Shown here: positions 11,963 to 22,159 of the stretch, in pieces
Layout: every line of letters starts with the position of its first letter
Numbering within the stretch: position 1 is the first letter of the stretch
Source: Pseudophaeomoniella oleicola
Lineage: Eukaryota; Ascomycota; Eurotiomycetes; Phaeomoniellales; Phaeomoniellaceae
NCBI GenBank assembly: GCA_003868215.1
Contig: QWDQ01000045.1
Location: forward strand, 62,001-126,000
Length of the DNA stretch: 64,000 nt
Reading direction: 5' to 3'
Notes under the pieces: model-generated
Told to the model about the DNA's origin: nothing
The model's input: only the letters and a program-made list of their open reading frames with translations
Database searches by the model: none
Position numbers and translations under genes: made by a program

Positions 11963-12555
11963 GAGCCCAAATGGGAGTCTCAAGATCATTATCTGCACTG
12001 GTTTGGCATGGGCAGAGTAATATCTGAGGTTGGTGGTGGAAAATGAGGCACGTTTGTGAGATTATCGATGTTGGGGTCCAGTTTGCATCAACATCGCTTA
12101 CTAAGCTTTCTGGTCACGATCTGTAGCCTTAATTACGAGGAATAGCACCCTTTTGTATAGGTATGCAGTAATTCGATACACTTGATGTTTGTTCAAGTTA
12201 GGAACATGGTGGAAATCAAAGGCTCATTACCACTTTCCGAGGATTTGGCCCCCAAGTGAATCGAGAGGTCAGGGTCAGAACAATACACCAGGCATGTATT
12301 CACAACCGAGTCATAGATGTAGAAGAGCTGATAGTGCGTAGGCTATAAAAATGACATATGATTCATTTTTGAGATGATAGTGAGTAGATTTATATATACA
12401 TAGTCTTAATTTTATCCTATGGACTGGCCTGCTGCCATTTGATTTCGCAGGGAGGTAGAAGAGCGGGGGAATCTCTATGCACCGAGCATCGTCCATCACG
12501 GCTCACGGAGAGCCAACATCCGGAGCATTCGATGGATGTTATGAGCCTGCTTGCA
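11963..12555. other. Intergenic region between convergent genes
   Basis: 3' UTR space of the hypothetical gene (+) and HEM13 (-). AT-rich in part (TATATATAC near 12390). No gene is seen. Confidence 0.6.
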
Positions 12556-14010
12556 TCAAGCCCACTCCCGAGGATTCCTCAGCACATCCATGAGTTCCTT
12601 CTCCTTACTTCCTTCTTTCTCATCTTCAGTTTCAGCGTCCGCCAACTCTTCAACACCAGTCCCACACCATGGGTGCATATACTCCCATCTCGCCGTCAAC
12701 GGCAGACTCATCAAGATACTTTCTACTCTTGCACTCGGGGTGCGTAGTCCGAATGCAGTACCTCTATCGTATATCAGATTGAATTCCACGTATCTACCGC
12801 GGCGGATCTGTTGCCAGAGCTTGTGCTCGGGAAGGAATGGCATATCTTTGCGTTTCTTGATGATCGGGAGATAAGCTGGGAGGAACGATTCGAGACATGA
12901 AGTGACGAAACCGAAGAGCTCTTCTTGGGGATTTCTGGATTTCGCCGGGCGGGCTGAGGCGTCGAGGTCGTCAAAGAAGATACCCCCAATTCCGCGGGAT
13001 TCCTTGCGGTGAGTAACGTAGAAGTATTTATCACACCAGGCCTTGAATTTGGGGTAGTATTCTTTATCGTGCTTGTCACAGGCCACTTTAATGGTTTTGT
13101 GGAAATGCTCAGCGTCCTCAGGGAAGAGATACGATGGAGTTAGGTCAGTGCCACCTCCGAACCACCAGTTGTGAGGGGTAGCGCCAATGGCATTTACGGG
13201 ATCATTGGGATTTGATGTCTCAAAGTAGCGGTAGTTGAGATGTACGGTCGGAGCCATGGGGTTGGAGGGATGCAGCACAAGGGATAACCCGGCTGCGAAA
13301 AAATCCAGCGTGTCCACATCTGTCCCGACGAATGATTTGTGGTCTGCGCGCATCTTCTCGATGGCTGGTCGTGGTAATGAGCCGTATACTACCGACACAT
13401 TCACGCCAGCTTTTTCAAACACATTCCCATCTTGCAGAACGCAGGAAATGCCACCACCACCATTAGGACGGGTCCATTCGTCTCGTTTGAATTTGCAGCC
13501 ATCGACTTGTTCCAGAGCAAAGACTATCCGGCGCTGGTGGTCTTTTATCAATTCCTCCATGCGCAGTCGCATTGGCGAATGTTTATCCACTTTGCTGCGC
13601 GTTTTTGTGACCTCATCGACTTCCGCCAACGATGGTTTGGGTGAACGAGAGGGAGAGGGAGGTGATGGAGGTGAGTCGAAGTTGGCAACCTCGCCTGTGG
13701 CCATATCGTAGAAGAGGATGGGCAGGAAGACTGCTCCAAATAGAAGTCGATATCTAATTTGCTTCTCTACGGATCCTCTGCTCTGGTAGTAGGCCTCCCG
13801 TTTGTGATGACTCCGCGGTCGGGATCTCTCTTCCTTAGATTCTGCCTTTTCTTCAGCCAATGGTGGTCCTTCGTGAGGAGCTGACAGACTCCGTTGCGCT
13901 GTTATCGAGAAATTTCTTGCTGCTCTGTATTGTTGGGGTATAGCTTTCCTTGTCGATGCTCGTTGAAGACGTGCAGCCCTCCAGAGGCAGCTACAGATTT
14001 GAGACTTCAT
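12556..14010 (-). CDS. HEM13: Oxygen-dependent coproporphyrinogen III oxidase
   Basis: A single-exon minus-strand gene from an ATG at 14010; 484 aa. The frame continues upstream only to a TTG. Coproporphyrinogen oxidase (HemF/CPOX) blocks are clear: [73 protein letters not shown], and the C-terminal [19 protein letters not shown]. The enzyme decarboxylates coproporphyrinogen III to protoporphyrinogen IX with O2, the sixth heme step. Residues 1-40 are basic and Ser/Arg-rich like a mitochondrial presequence, and a hydrophobic segment ([16 protein letters not shown], about 89-104) could be a membrane anchor or stop-transfer signal, pointing to the mitochondrial intermembrane space; the S. cerevisiae enzyme is cytosolic and shorter. 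The extension makes it longer than the usual ~330-450 aa. Confidence 0.95.
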   Translation of the reverse strand: MKSQICSCLWRAARLQRASTRKAIPQQYRAARNFSITAQRSLSAPHEGPPLAEEKAESKEERSRPRSHHKREAYYQSRGSVEKQIRYRLLFGAVFLPILFYDMATGEVANFDSPPSPPSPSRSPKPSLAEVDEVTKTRSKVDKHSPMRLRMEELIKDHQRRIVFALEQVDGCKFKRDEWTRPNGGGGISCVLQDGNVFEKAGVNVSVVYGSLPRPAIEKMRADHKSFVGTDVDTLDFFAAGLSLVLHPSNPMAPTVHLNYRYFETSNPNDPVNAIGATPHNWWFGGGTDLTPSYLFPEDAEHFHKTIKVACDKHDKEYYPKFKAWCDKYFYVTHRKESRGIGGIFFDDLDASARPAKSRNPQEELFGFVTSCLESFLPAYLPIIKKRKDMPFLPEHKLWQQIRRGRYVEFNLIYDRGTAFGLRTPSARVESILMSLPLTARWEYMHPWCGTGVEELADAETEDEKEGSKEKELMDVLRNPREWA

Positions 14011-14496
14011 GGCTGCGCTAATTGGATCCTCGCAGATATATATCTGCACGAGGATCAATTACCGGAAGTCGGATACGGTAGTGGTATCACTCCTGGTTGC
14101 ACCACTTAAAGCCATACATCCCCGAATCTTTTTTCGCAAGCTTCATCTTCCTGAATTACTTTGGTCTGCCCGTTAAACGGCGTTGCCCGTCACCTGATCT
14201 AAGTGGGTCTTGGCGTTAAGGTACTGTACCGATACATGCTCGAGATGTAAACTATCACTCGTGCACACACGTTCTGCATTAATTGATTTCACAGCTCTGT
14301 AAGCATCTAGACCAGAGGGGCTTCTTCTGGTGCTCTAACTCGGCGAGATTCTACAACGCTGTTTTGTCCGAAGAGAAGATAATTCAATCCTACGAGTCAC
14401 CATCTTTTAGAGTACAATCTAAGGTGAATAAAGCAGCAGCGACTCAATTCCAGCAGTCAATACTAAGCATATCAGCAGTGTGTTGTCCTCGTCACA
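14011..14496. promoter_or_regulatory. Divergent promoter region, HEM13 / small ORF
   Basis: 486 bp between the divergent starts of HEM13 (-) and the 87-aa gene (+). Near 14026-14062 there is a short imperfect palindrome (ATCCTCGCAGATATATATCTGCACGAGGAT in the DNA), AGATATATATCT being its core. No gene. Confidence 0.45.
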
Positions 14497-14810
14497 ATGT
14501 CGTCCAGAAACAGTAGCAACCAAGGACGACGTCACTCTGGTACGTCAGCTGGAGGACCTCTGCTGGTTGGAAATACTGATCCATAACAGGGCAAGATGAC
14601 AGCCAGAAGAGCGACTATCGTTGGCTGAAAGACCAGGGATTCAAGGACCAATTCGAATTTTCCGCAGCTTATGGCGAGAAACCGCATAATGATGCTGGCC
14701 ATAATGGAAAGGTCCTCATGGGTGCTATGCGCGAAAATGATCCTGGATCTGCAGTCGGGAAGTGGTACCGCGAAGAAAAGGCGAAGGGGCGGGAGCCGAC
14801 CTTGAACTAG
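14497..14810 (+). CDS. Small hydrophilic protein, 87 aa
   Basis: Two exons, 14497-14539 and 14590-14810, with a 50-nt intron (GTACGT...ACAG). The junction falls in a Gly codon and joins MSSRNSSNQGRRHS to a frame that stays open to TAG at 14808-14810. The product is polar and charged, with FQFEFSAAYGEKPHND-like and GKWYREEKAKGREP segments, and no membrane segment or signal peptide. The frame across the junction, a clean intron and a reasonable leader support a real gene, but I do not recognise the family. Proteins of this size and composition are common, uncharacterised and often conserved in filamentous ascomycetes. Divergent from HEM13. Confidence 0.7.
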
Positions 14811-15742
14811 TGATATGCAGATGGGAGATCATTCTAGCTGGCAGGTGGTGATGAGTCAACGAAGATTGGTGCATACTGTTATGAGGAGCATGACTGTTAT
14901 GAATGATGATCATGACTTTGGAGCGTTCGCTTTGTAGCGTATGTAGTAGACGGGTTAGACAAATGACGAGCAGTGGCTGGTCACGCGGAAGACTGGCGCA
15001 TCAAGGGACCAAGGCGACATCTTGAAGCTCTCTGTCATGGCGTGCTTGATATATCTTGAGGGTCAAGGATATGTAGAGACATTCCAGTCAAGGCCTTTTC
15101 ATGAAACATTTCATTGTATACTCATTCCCTAGAGCGACTATTGTGGTGGAATATTATTAATTATGAAAGGAGTTGATAGAGACCTTACCTTACCTTACCT
15201 TATCATTATCAGTGATGGCAACATCCGGATCAGGAATAGCGTAATCGGGACGAAGGTATGAGTTGATGACGCGGGGCAGAAGTGGTAATGGCGGCCTGAA
15301 TGCAAACGAGCAGAGTAATTAATAAGGAAGATAGAGAAGAACGACAGAGAAGAAAAGAGAGGAAGAAGAGCATCTGAATTAGAGAAGAACAATATCTAAA
15401 CATCAACGCATCCGATGACAAAAGTCATGATTGATATACGATCATTCTGACTGGTCATTTACCTGTGTAGACAGACGATTCACCTATCAGTCTCTAAGTT
15501 GTTTGCTCTGCCTTACCTTACCGTACCGTAGTGAACCTTACTCCGCCTCCCGCCCAACCCCATCCAGTCACCGTATCTCCCCTGCTGCCTACCTCACCTC
15601 AGTTTACTCCCACTCCCACTCCCTCAACCTCAACTTACCAACCTACCTAATCTACTGTATTCATCAATACTTACTCTTTTCAACTTCCCTTTTGCATCTC
15701 CATCAACTTCATCTCATATTGAATCACCCTACAACCGTCATC
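14811..15742. other. Intergenic region and ATG8 upstream region
   Basis: No gene is seen. The stretch contains two TTACC pentamer arrays (15183-15203 and about 15514-15534) and a C/T-rich leader (15540-15740) directly before the ATG8 start. Minus-strand frames at 15195-15421 are translations of AG-rich DNA. Confidence 0.55.
15183..15203. repeat. (CCTTA)4 pentamer microsatellite
   Basis: Four tandem copies of a CCTTA unit. Related TTACC/GGTAA pentamer runs occur elsewhere in intergenic DNA of this window (about 15514-15534, 21944-21960, 29940-29954, 61511-61520). Confidence 0.8.
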
Positions 15743-16250
<508 letters not shown>

Positions 16251-17420
16251 ATACTCGCAGACGGGAATACAGATATGACTGAACGACAATCAAGGGGATG
16301 ATTATTGGCTTCTACTCGGAGTTATCCACTCCAGCGACTACTGATACTCCGATGGATCAGCGTCAGTACCAACAAACCCTCGACAAGCTTTTCAAGAAGC
16401 AAGGATTCATTGTGTCAGTGAACACGGGAGTTGGCAAACCGGGAATCTCATGCTGGCTACCGAGAGGCGTTTGGGACTGTGTCTAGTTGTAATTGCTTAC
16501 TCTATGTGCTTTTCGCATCACATCACCAACCCGCAACCGATGAGACGAGGTATCTGCCTAGGTAGTTGAATCTGGAATGGAGGTGTTTGGGAAGACAACC
16601 CATTTCTCATCAGCCAAGTAGTCGAAGGTCAATATTCGTTCTCTCTTTCCACATGAGTTGAAGCTGTTGTATTTATCCATCTATCAATCATCTTCCCCAA
16701 GGAATTCCAACAATCAATCACTGTTAATTCTGAAGCGTGGGATTTATTGATCCCGTCGAATCTAGTTTCAACTGTTCGGCTTTGTCTCTTGAGTGAAGTT
16801 ACTGTATTAATTTATGTCCGTTTTATATCTAGTATACATATGCGATATATTATAATATGGTATGATATGGAGGCTACGTGGAAGGAACATGTTGCGTGCG
16901 AAGGATTATGAGTACATGTAAAACATACGAGAAATCCTAATTCCAGCCAGGACCGTCAGTCATTCAGTCAGTCAATCTTTACGTAGAAGAGGAAAAAGAG
17001 AGTATGTGAATTTTGTGAGACATTCTTGATATTCGTAGGATCAAGGTCGGTAAGATATAGAGAGGTAGGTAGGTACATAATGTAATACAGCGGGGGCGGA
17101 GGGAGAAAGGAAATGGAGAATTATTGTTGGTATATATAGTGGTGGTGGGTAGCCACGGGATTTGTATGGTTAGGTACCAAAGGGTGATTGATGTAGGAAT
17201 GGGTATGTTGGGTTCTTTCTGGCTCTTCGTGGAGCTGGTAAGGGCCGGGGGTTGGATTGCAGGAGTTCGAATGACGATGATGTATTGGGGAAGGATCAGT
17301 TTGTGTCGTGGGGGTGGACGGAGAAAACTCTGTCAACCAGCTTCCCTGTCATTCTTTTGCATGCTGCATGATATATATTCGCCTCCTGTTCTGAGGATGC
17401 CTTCCTTCGTCCTCCACCTC
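16251..17420. other. Intergenic region between convergent ATG8 and PEX16
   Basis: 3' UTR space with AT-rich tracts (TATATTATAATATGGTATGATATGG near 16850) and no supported gene. Small frames at 16298-16486 and 17121-17459 have no recognisable content. Confidence 0.6.
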
Positions 17421-18816
17421 TTACATGCTGGTGGTGGAGAAGTAATAACTATCCCATAGATACTCGTAGTCGTCAATTATGCCAGCCACGAGGTCGAGCA
17501 GTGGCTTTGATCGGAGACTGTTCGATACCCGGAGGATGCGGTCCCTATAGTTGGAAGTTGGTTAGCCTTCGAAGATGCTGAAGGGTACGCTAAAAATTAG
17601 TTAGGCGTGAAAGAGTACCGCCTCACCTGGTGAACGTTTCATAGAATGCCCCTCTCATGACCCACCAGCCCATTCCTAATCCTCGTCTCTTCATCTCATC
17701 TTTCTCTACTTCACTGAGTCCTCTCAAGCCGCCGGGAACTCTGCTTTCGATGTCCCGTTTCATCAAATATCTGCTCCCGGCTTCCATCGCTAAGCCCACG
17801 ATCCAAGGTGCCCATTGGTTTTTCCAACTAGGTCTTCCAACAGATGTGGATGGTATGTCGGGTGTTCGAGGGACATGGCGCGAAGCGGCACGGTACATCA
17901 AAATTGCAAAGACAAGGGGACGGAGGATGTAGAGGAGTTCGGCCATTTGAGAAGCATTAGTGGTTAAGCGGTGCATCAGTGTCTGGGGAGGTCTTATGGA
18001 AGAAGACGAAAGGACCTTGCTGGAGAGGAAAGAGGTGATGTGAGAGGCGGTAGGGAGGGGTGGAAGGGTGATGTTCGTACGCGGGAGAGTAAAGCTCGAG
18101 GTCGTTGAATCGGGGGTATATGGAGGTGATGGCGGTGATGGTTGAGAGGATTGGAACTTCTCGCTATCGCTGAGAGGAGGCGTCGCAAGGCCATTCGCCC
18201 ATTGTACTGGTCGCCCAGTTTGACCATCTTCTCGTGGTTCTGGTTCCAGGCCATCATTGATTTCCTCCGTCGGTTCAGGTTGTTGCTCCTTGATATCTTC
18301 TCGTTCCGGTAAGGGCGACGATAACACCCATCTACCACCTGTGATCCAACAGAGGCACAGACGTATGATTGCTTTGACACTCTCAAGGAAAACGACAATC
18401 CGCCATCTTCCCTTCTCACCTCCTTTCCTTCTACCAATCATTTCCCATAATAATTCAGTATATTGCACTGTTTTCAATAAGCGCGCCAGATACTTGTACA
18501 TTCTGTTCCTGTTCATCCAAAACTTGGTGTACCGGGCGTGGGGATCACCCTTGCTTGATGCGCCGGCATTTGGCGATCGCGACAGGATTGTGTCATGGTA
18601 TAAGGATAAGAGATTTGTAAGAGTGTAGATAGATTCGGACGCCAGTTCGGAGTCGTGGACGCGAGCGCCGGGAAGCAAATATGTCAAGGAACGCAGTGTT
18701 GATTCGATTTGAGTGATGGTGGAAGGGTTCTTGAGGATGAGTGTGTTGTACTTGTTGAGTAGTTCCGGAGGAACTGAAAGCAAGGACGACGATGCGCCCG
18801 AAGATAGATTGACCAT
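17421..18816 (-). CDS. PEX16: Peroxisomal membrane protein Pex16
   Basis: Two exons on the minus strand, 18816-17627 and 17544-17421, with an 82-nt intron (GTGAGG...TATAG); 437 aa. The unspliced frame would stop right after FTR; splicing gives FTRDRILRVSNSLRSKP...GIIDDYEYLWDSYYFSTTSM, matching the conserved Pex16 C-terminus that ends just after a DYxxLxDxYYxxT segment. Other Pex16 hallmarks are LLNKYNTLILKNPSTITQIE, LTYLLPGARVHDSELASESIY, and two hydrophobic stretches (about 137-160 and 285-305). Pex16 acts in peroxisome membrane biogenesis and import of membrane proteins; in some fungi it also links to Woronin bodies. The middle (about 170-245) is a low-complexity Pro/Glu/Ser loop typical of fungal homologues. 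Confidence 0.93.
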
Positions 18817-19800
18817 GTTGACCTGCGAGCCGTATTCTTACATCCTGCGCAAGCAATATGTTCGATTACTCTACGCGTAGACAATGTTTCCAACCTGATT
18901 GCAGTTATGGAATGTTGATGCCCTACGAGGGAGATCCAGTCGATGGGGGTGGTTGGAGAACCCGATCGGCCGAGGTTCAAAAGGATCGACCCCCCAGACT
19001 TTGACCCTCACGTCTTTCTTACGCGCAACTCTTGTAGCTTGGCAAACACCATTCTCCAGGGATCGAATTGCTATATTGACTATGCATATGATTGCAGTCT
19101 TTGGGGCAACACAAGACAACACGGATCGCTGATGGGTTTGCCTCTGTAGGCAGTATGGACTGAACAAACCAACCGTCAGACTGTACAATTTACAGTAGAT
19201 GTGTCCCTTGTGAGCGGCTCACTAAACATCGCTGCTTTTGCTCGTCGTGTTTACTGTCACCCTGTTGAGTAGCGTAGGTCAACGAGAAATACAGTCATCG
19301 GGACGACTGTATAGGGATCTAGCACGTAGGTTGATTCCTAAATTTTCTTACCTGGGAATATCACTGATACAAGGGCCAGTGTTCACAGGACGTTTGAATT
19401 GTTGAGGTCTAGCAGTAAACATTTACCGGCCAAAGTATAACATGAAAACCATAGCACTCAAGATGAGCTATCTACTAAGTAGGTACATTATCCTTATAGC
19501 ATGCGAACTACGTTGAGACGTCCGCGGCCGGACAGTCATACGCTCTTGCATGTTGACAAGCTACAAGCTTTTGTCCGGAACCTTTGGTCTGAGTCCGATA
19601 CATATAATATAGGTGAGAGAAGGTAGGTACGCCCCTCGGAGAGGGAGGAGTTGACGTTGGTTTGATTCTGAGTTCTGACAGTCTGGAGTCTAAAAACACA
19701 ACTGTTGAGCGAGTATGTGTTTGTCTCATTGGAAGTATTTAGAAGCGGCTGGTCCTTCTGTGTACTCACTTTCACAGACTTGATTGTACCAAGAAACAAC
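18817..19800. promoter_or_regulatory. Divergent upstream region, PEX16 / 170-aa gene
   Basis: 984 bp separate the two starts. Frames on both strands at 18871-19188 overlap and lack domain support. No gene is called. Confidence 0.5.
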
Positions 19801-20313
19801 ATGATTCCTCGTCGATTTAACAGCTGGTTTGGGATTCAGGGGAAGCTGCGGAACATCAATATCTCTATCCATGGAATCCCGAACGAGGCTTTCAAAGACC
19901 ATTTCCAAAACCCTCTTCAGAAAGACGTAACTCTGGCAACATCAACGCAACGACAAACTTCCAGGCTGCACAGACCTTCTCTATCATCGAAAGCCTCCCC
20001 TCTCCTCAGCAAGTCTTACATTCATCGTCAGTTTCATACGGAAGCAGATACGAAACAACCCGGAGAGAATCAGCGAAACGGCCACGAGCGTGATCAGAAC
20101 GAGCATGACAGCAAAGCACAGGGAAGGGGAAAGAGGCAGATGTCGTCTGAGCAAATTATATGGTGGAGAAATATGTTCATGGGATTCATGCTGGCATTTC
20201 AACTCCTACACTGGGCTGAATTGTGGGCACTCGATGCTTTGCGTGATGAGATAATCCAGCTACGCAAGGGTCTGAACCGGCTAGAGCCTTCTGACAGCCA
20301 GCGAAGTGCTTGA
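19801..20313 (+). CDS. Hypothetical protein with one C-terminal membrane segment, 170 aa
   Basis: A single-exon frame; the ATG at 19801 is chosen over a TTG 96 bases upstream. The N-terminal ~90 residues are basic and Ser/Thr-rich with few acids (MIPRRFNSWFGIQGKLRNIN...), compatible with a mitochondrial presequence. A charged disordered stretch (EADTKQPGENQRNGHERDQN) follows, then an amphipathic/hydrophobic segment, WWRNMFMGFMLAFQLLHWAE at about 122-141, and a short helix with coiled-coil-like spacing (LDALRDEIIQLRKGLNRLE). The layout suggests a small single-pass mitochondrial inner-membrane or assembly protein. I do not recognise the family, and localisation is inference. Confidence 0.6.
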   Translation: MIPRRFNSWFGIQGKLRNINISIHGIPNEAFKDHFQNPLQKDVTLATSTQRQTSRLHRPSLSSKASPLLSKSYIHRQFHTEADTKQPGENQRNGHERDQNEHDSKAQGRGKRQMSSEQIIWWRNMFMGFMLAFQLLHWAELWALDALRDEIIQLRKGLNRLEPSDSQRSA

Positions 20314-20766
20314 CTTGAGATGCAGTCCTATGTCCAAACAAGAGAGCAAGAGATGTACAGGAACAAGCCTGGACTTTTATGCCTCTTGGCTCGAAGATCT
20401 ATGAAGGTCTTCGTTCAGATGAAAGTCAACTGAGTACACATTCAGATCAACTTTGACCAAGCAAACTTTATCAACAAATCCCTCCACTGAGTTCGAAAGG
20501 CTTATCTTTTGTATGTATAACAGCCCAGGCTGCCTACTCAACCCAGCCAGGGAGTAATTTCAACTTGATTCTTTCCTATGTTTCTATCCAAATACCTTAC
20601 GACTACCACTCATTACACCAAGTCTCGTTGGTTCTTCCTACACATTCCAGTCGCGCTCGCATAGAGAAAAGCCTAGCGACGACAATTCCGCAAGCCACAA
20701 ACCACTTCTAGGGGTCCCATAAGCTGTCAATACTCTGGAGCAAATCTATCTATCCTGGTTTCCAGT
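20314..20766. other. Intergenic region
   Basis: Promoter space of the metallophosphoesterase gene; no gene or notable repeat is seen. Confidence 0.55.
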
Positions 20767-21807
20767 ATGGACGTGACGAAGACAACGTCTGATCAGTCCC
20801 GCATCAAAACTCGTCTCTTCGTACTGTCAGATACCCATGGAGCAGACTTTGCACCAGAAAGAAAGTATAGCGGCCATGTGGACGTTGCAATCCACTGCGG
20901 CGACCTGACGGATGGATCGACATTGCACGAATACCGTACAACGTTGCAATTACTTAGGGATATCGATGCGCCATTGAAACTCGTTATTGCCGGCAACCAT
21001 GACTTCACCATGGATACTCCGGCTTTTGAACGGAAAGTCGCAGAAGCAAGTTCCGACATAGACGCAGATGAGATAAGGAAGGAATACGGCGACTATGGAA
21101 CGGTCAGACAGATGTTCGAACAAGCAAGTTCTACGGGGATGCGACTCTTGGACGAAGGTACACACGAATTTGTACTAGAGAATGGCGCTCTGCTGACAGT
21201 ATATGCCAGCCCTTTCACACCATCGTTCGGTGACTGGGGCTTTCAATATCACCCAGACCAAGGTCACACATTTGCCATCGAGAGTGGCGTTGACATTGTC
21301 ATGACACACGGACCTCCAAGATGCATCATGGATTACACCATCGCTCGAGAACGAGCAGGCTGTCCCGACCTCTTCGCAGCTGTCGCCCGAGCCCGACCGC
21401 AGATCCATTGCTTCGGACACATCCACGAAGGCTGGGGTGCCAAATTAGTCACCTGGCGAACCCAACCTCAACAACAAGTCAGCGAAGTTCCTCCATCACA
21501 TTTCACAGCCATCGACAACTCCAAATTAACTGTATTGGAAACCCTATCGACCCTAAAACCCTCTCAATTCGACACCACCGCCGACACCCTAGAAGCAAAG
21601 TCACGCAAACTAGAGCAATATATTGGGGAACGGTGCTGTGCAACTAGCCTCTGTCCTACGGGCGGCGGCGACGACGCGAATCATCTCCGTCGGGGAGAAC
21701 AGACGCTGTTTATCAATGCGTCGATCACGAGTCGGAATGCGGAATCTGCTGCGCAGCAGTTTCCGTGGGTTGTTGACGTTGAGCTTGACATTGCGGAAGG
21801 TCCATAG
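20767..21807 (+). CDS. Calcineurin-like metallophosphoesterase
   Basis: Single exon, ATG at 20767, 346 aa. It carries the five metal-binding motifs of the family in order: LSDTHG (D22, H24), HCGDLTDGS (D46), AGNHD (N77, H78), THGPP and GHIHEGWG. The compact arrangement and the DTHG and GHIHEGWG forms match fungal and bacterial relatives of human MPPED1/MPPED2 (239FB-type phosphodiesterases) rather than PP1/PP2A phosphatases. Substrate is unknown; family members hydrolyse phosphodiesters such as 2',3'-cyclic nucleotides. An insertion at about 94-135 separates the third and fourth motifs. The C-terminal 60 residues after the last motif are a fungal addition. No signal peptide, so probably cytosolic. 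Confidence 0.9.
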   Translation: MDVTKTTSDQSRIKTRLFVLSDTHGADFAPERKYSGHVDVAIHCGDLTDGSTLHEYRTTLQLLRDIDAPLKLVIAGNHDFTMDTPAFERKVAEASSDIDADEIRKEYGDYGTVRQMFEQASSTGMRLLDEGTHEFVLENGALLTVYASPFTPSFGDWGFQYHPDQGHTFAIESGVDIVMTHGPPRCIMDYTIARERAGCPDLFAAVARARPQIHCFGHIHEGWGAKLVTWRTQPQQQVSEVPPSHFTAIDNSKLTVLETLSTLKPSQFDTTADTLEAKSRKLEQYIGERCCATSLCPTGGGDDANHLRRGEQTLFINASITSRNAESAAQQFPWVVDVELDIAEGP

Positions 21808-22116
21808 CGAGTGAGTTGTTGAGCATCATCGGGTATAAAAGGAGAGACGATGGGGGTGTTTATCATCGTCTAGCTAGCAAGAAAGCATGAAATAGGATGC
21901 TCGAGGACGTGGAATACGAAGATGCCTGTATACCTGTTGTACCTACCTTACCTTACTTACAAAATCCCGATCATACCTAATACCAACCCGTAAATTTGTG
22001 CACCCAAATCTTTCTGAAGAATTACATCGTCACTATATATTTGTATAACTTATGCTCCTAATTATGTTTTACTGGGTTTTCAAACTGATGAGTAATTAAT
22101 TACAGTACCTAATTAA

Positions 22117-22159
22117 GGTAGGCAGGGCAGGGCAGGGTAGGGCAGGGCAGGGTAGGGTA
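22117..22159 (+). repeat. GGGCA/GGGTA pentamer array (possible G-quadruplex)
   Basis: Eight GG(G) runs at five-base spacing, mixing GGGCA and GGGTA units, about 310 bp after the metallophosphoesterase stop. Seven of the runs are G3 separated by two-base loops, which fits a G-quadruplex on the plus strand. Structure formation is inferred. Confidence 0.7.
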
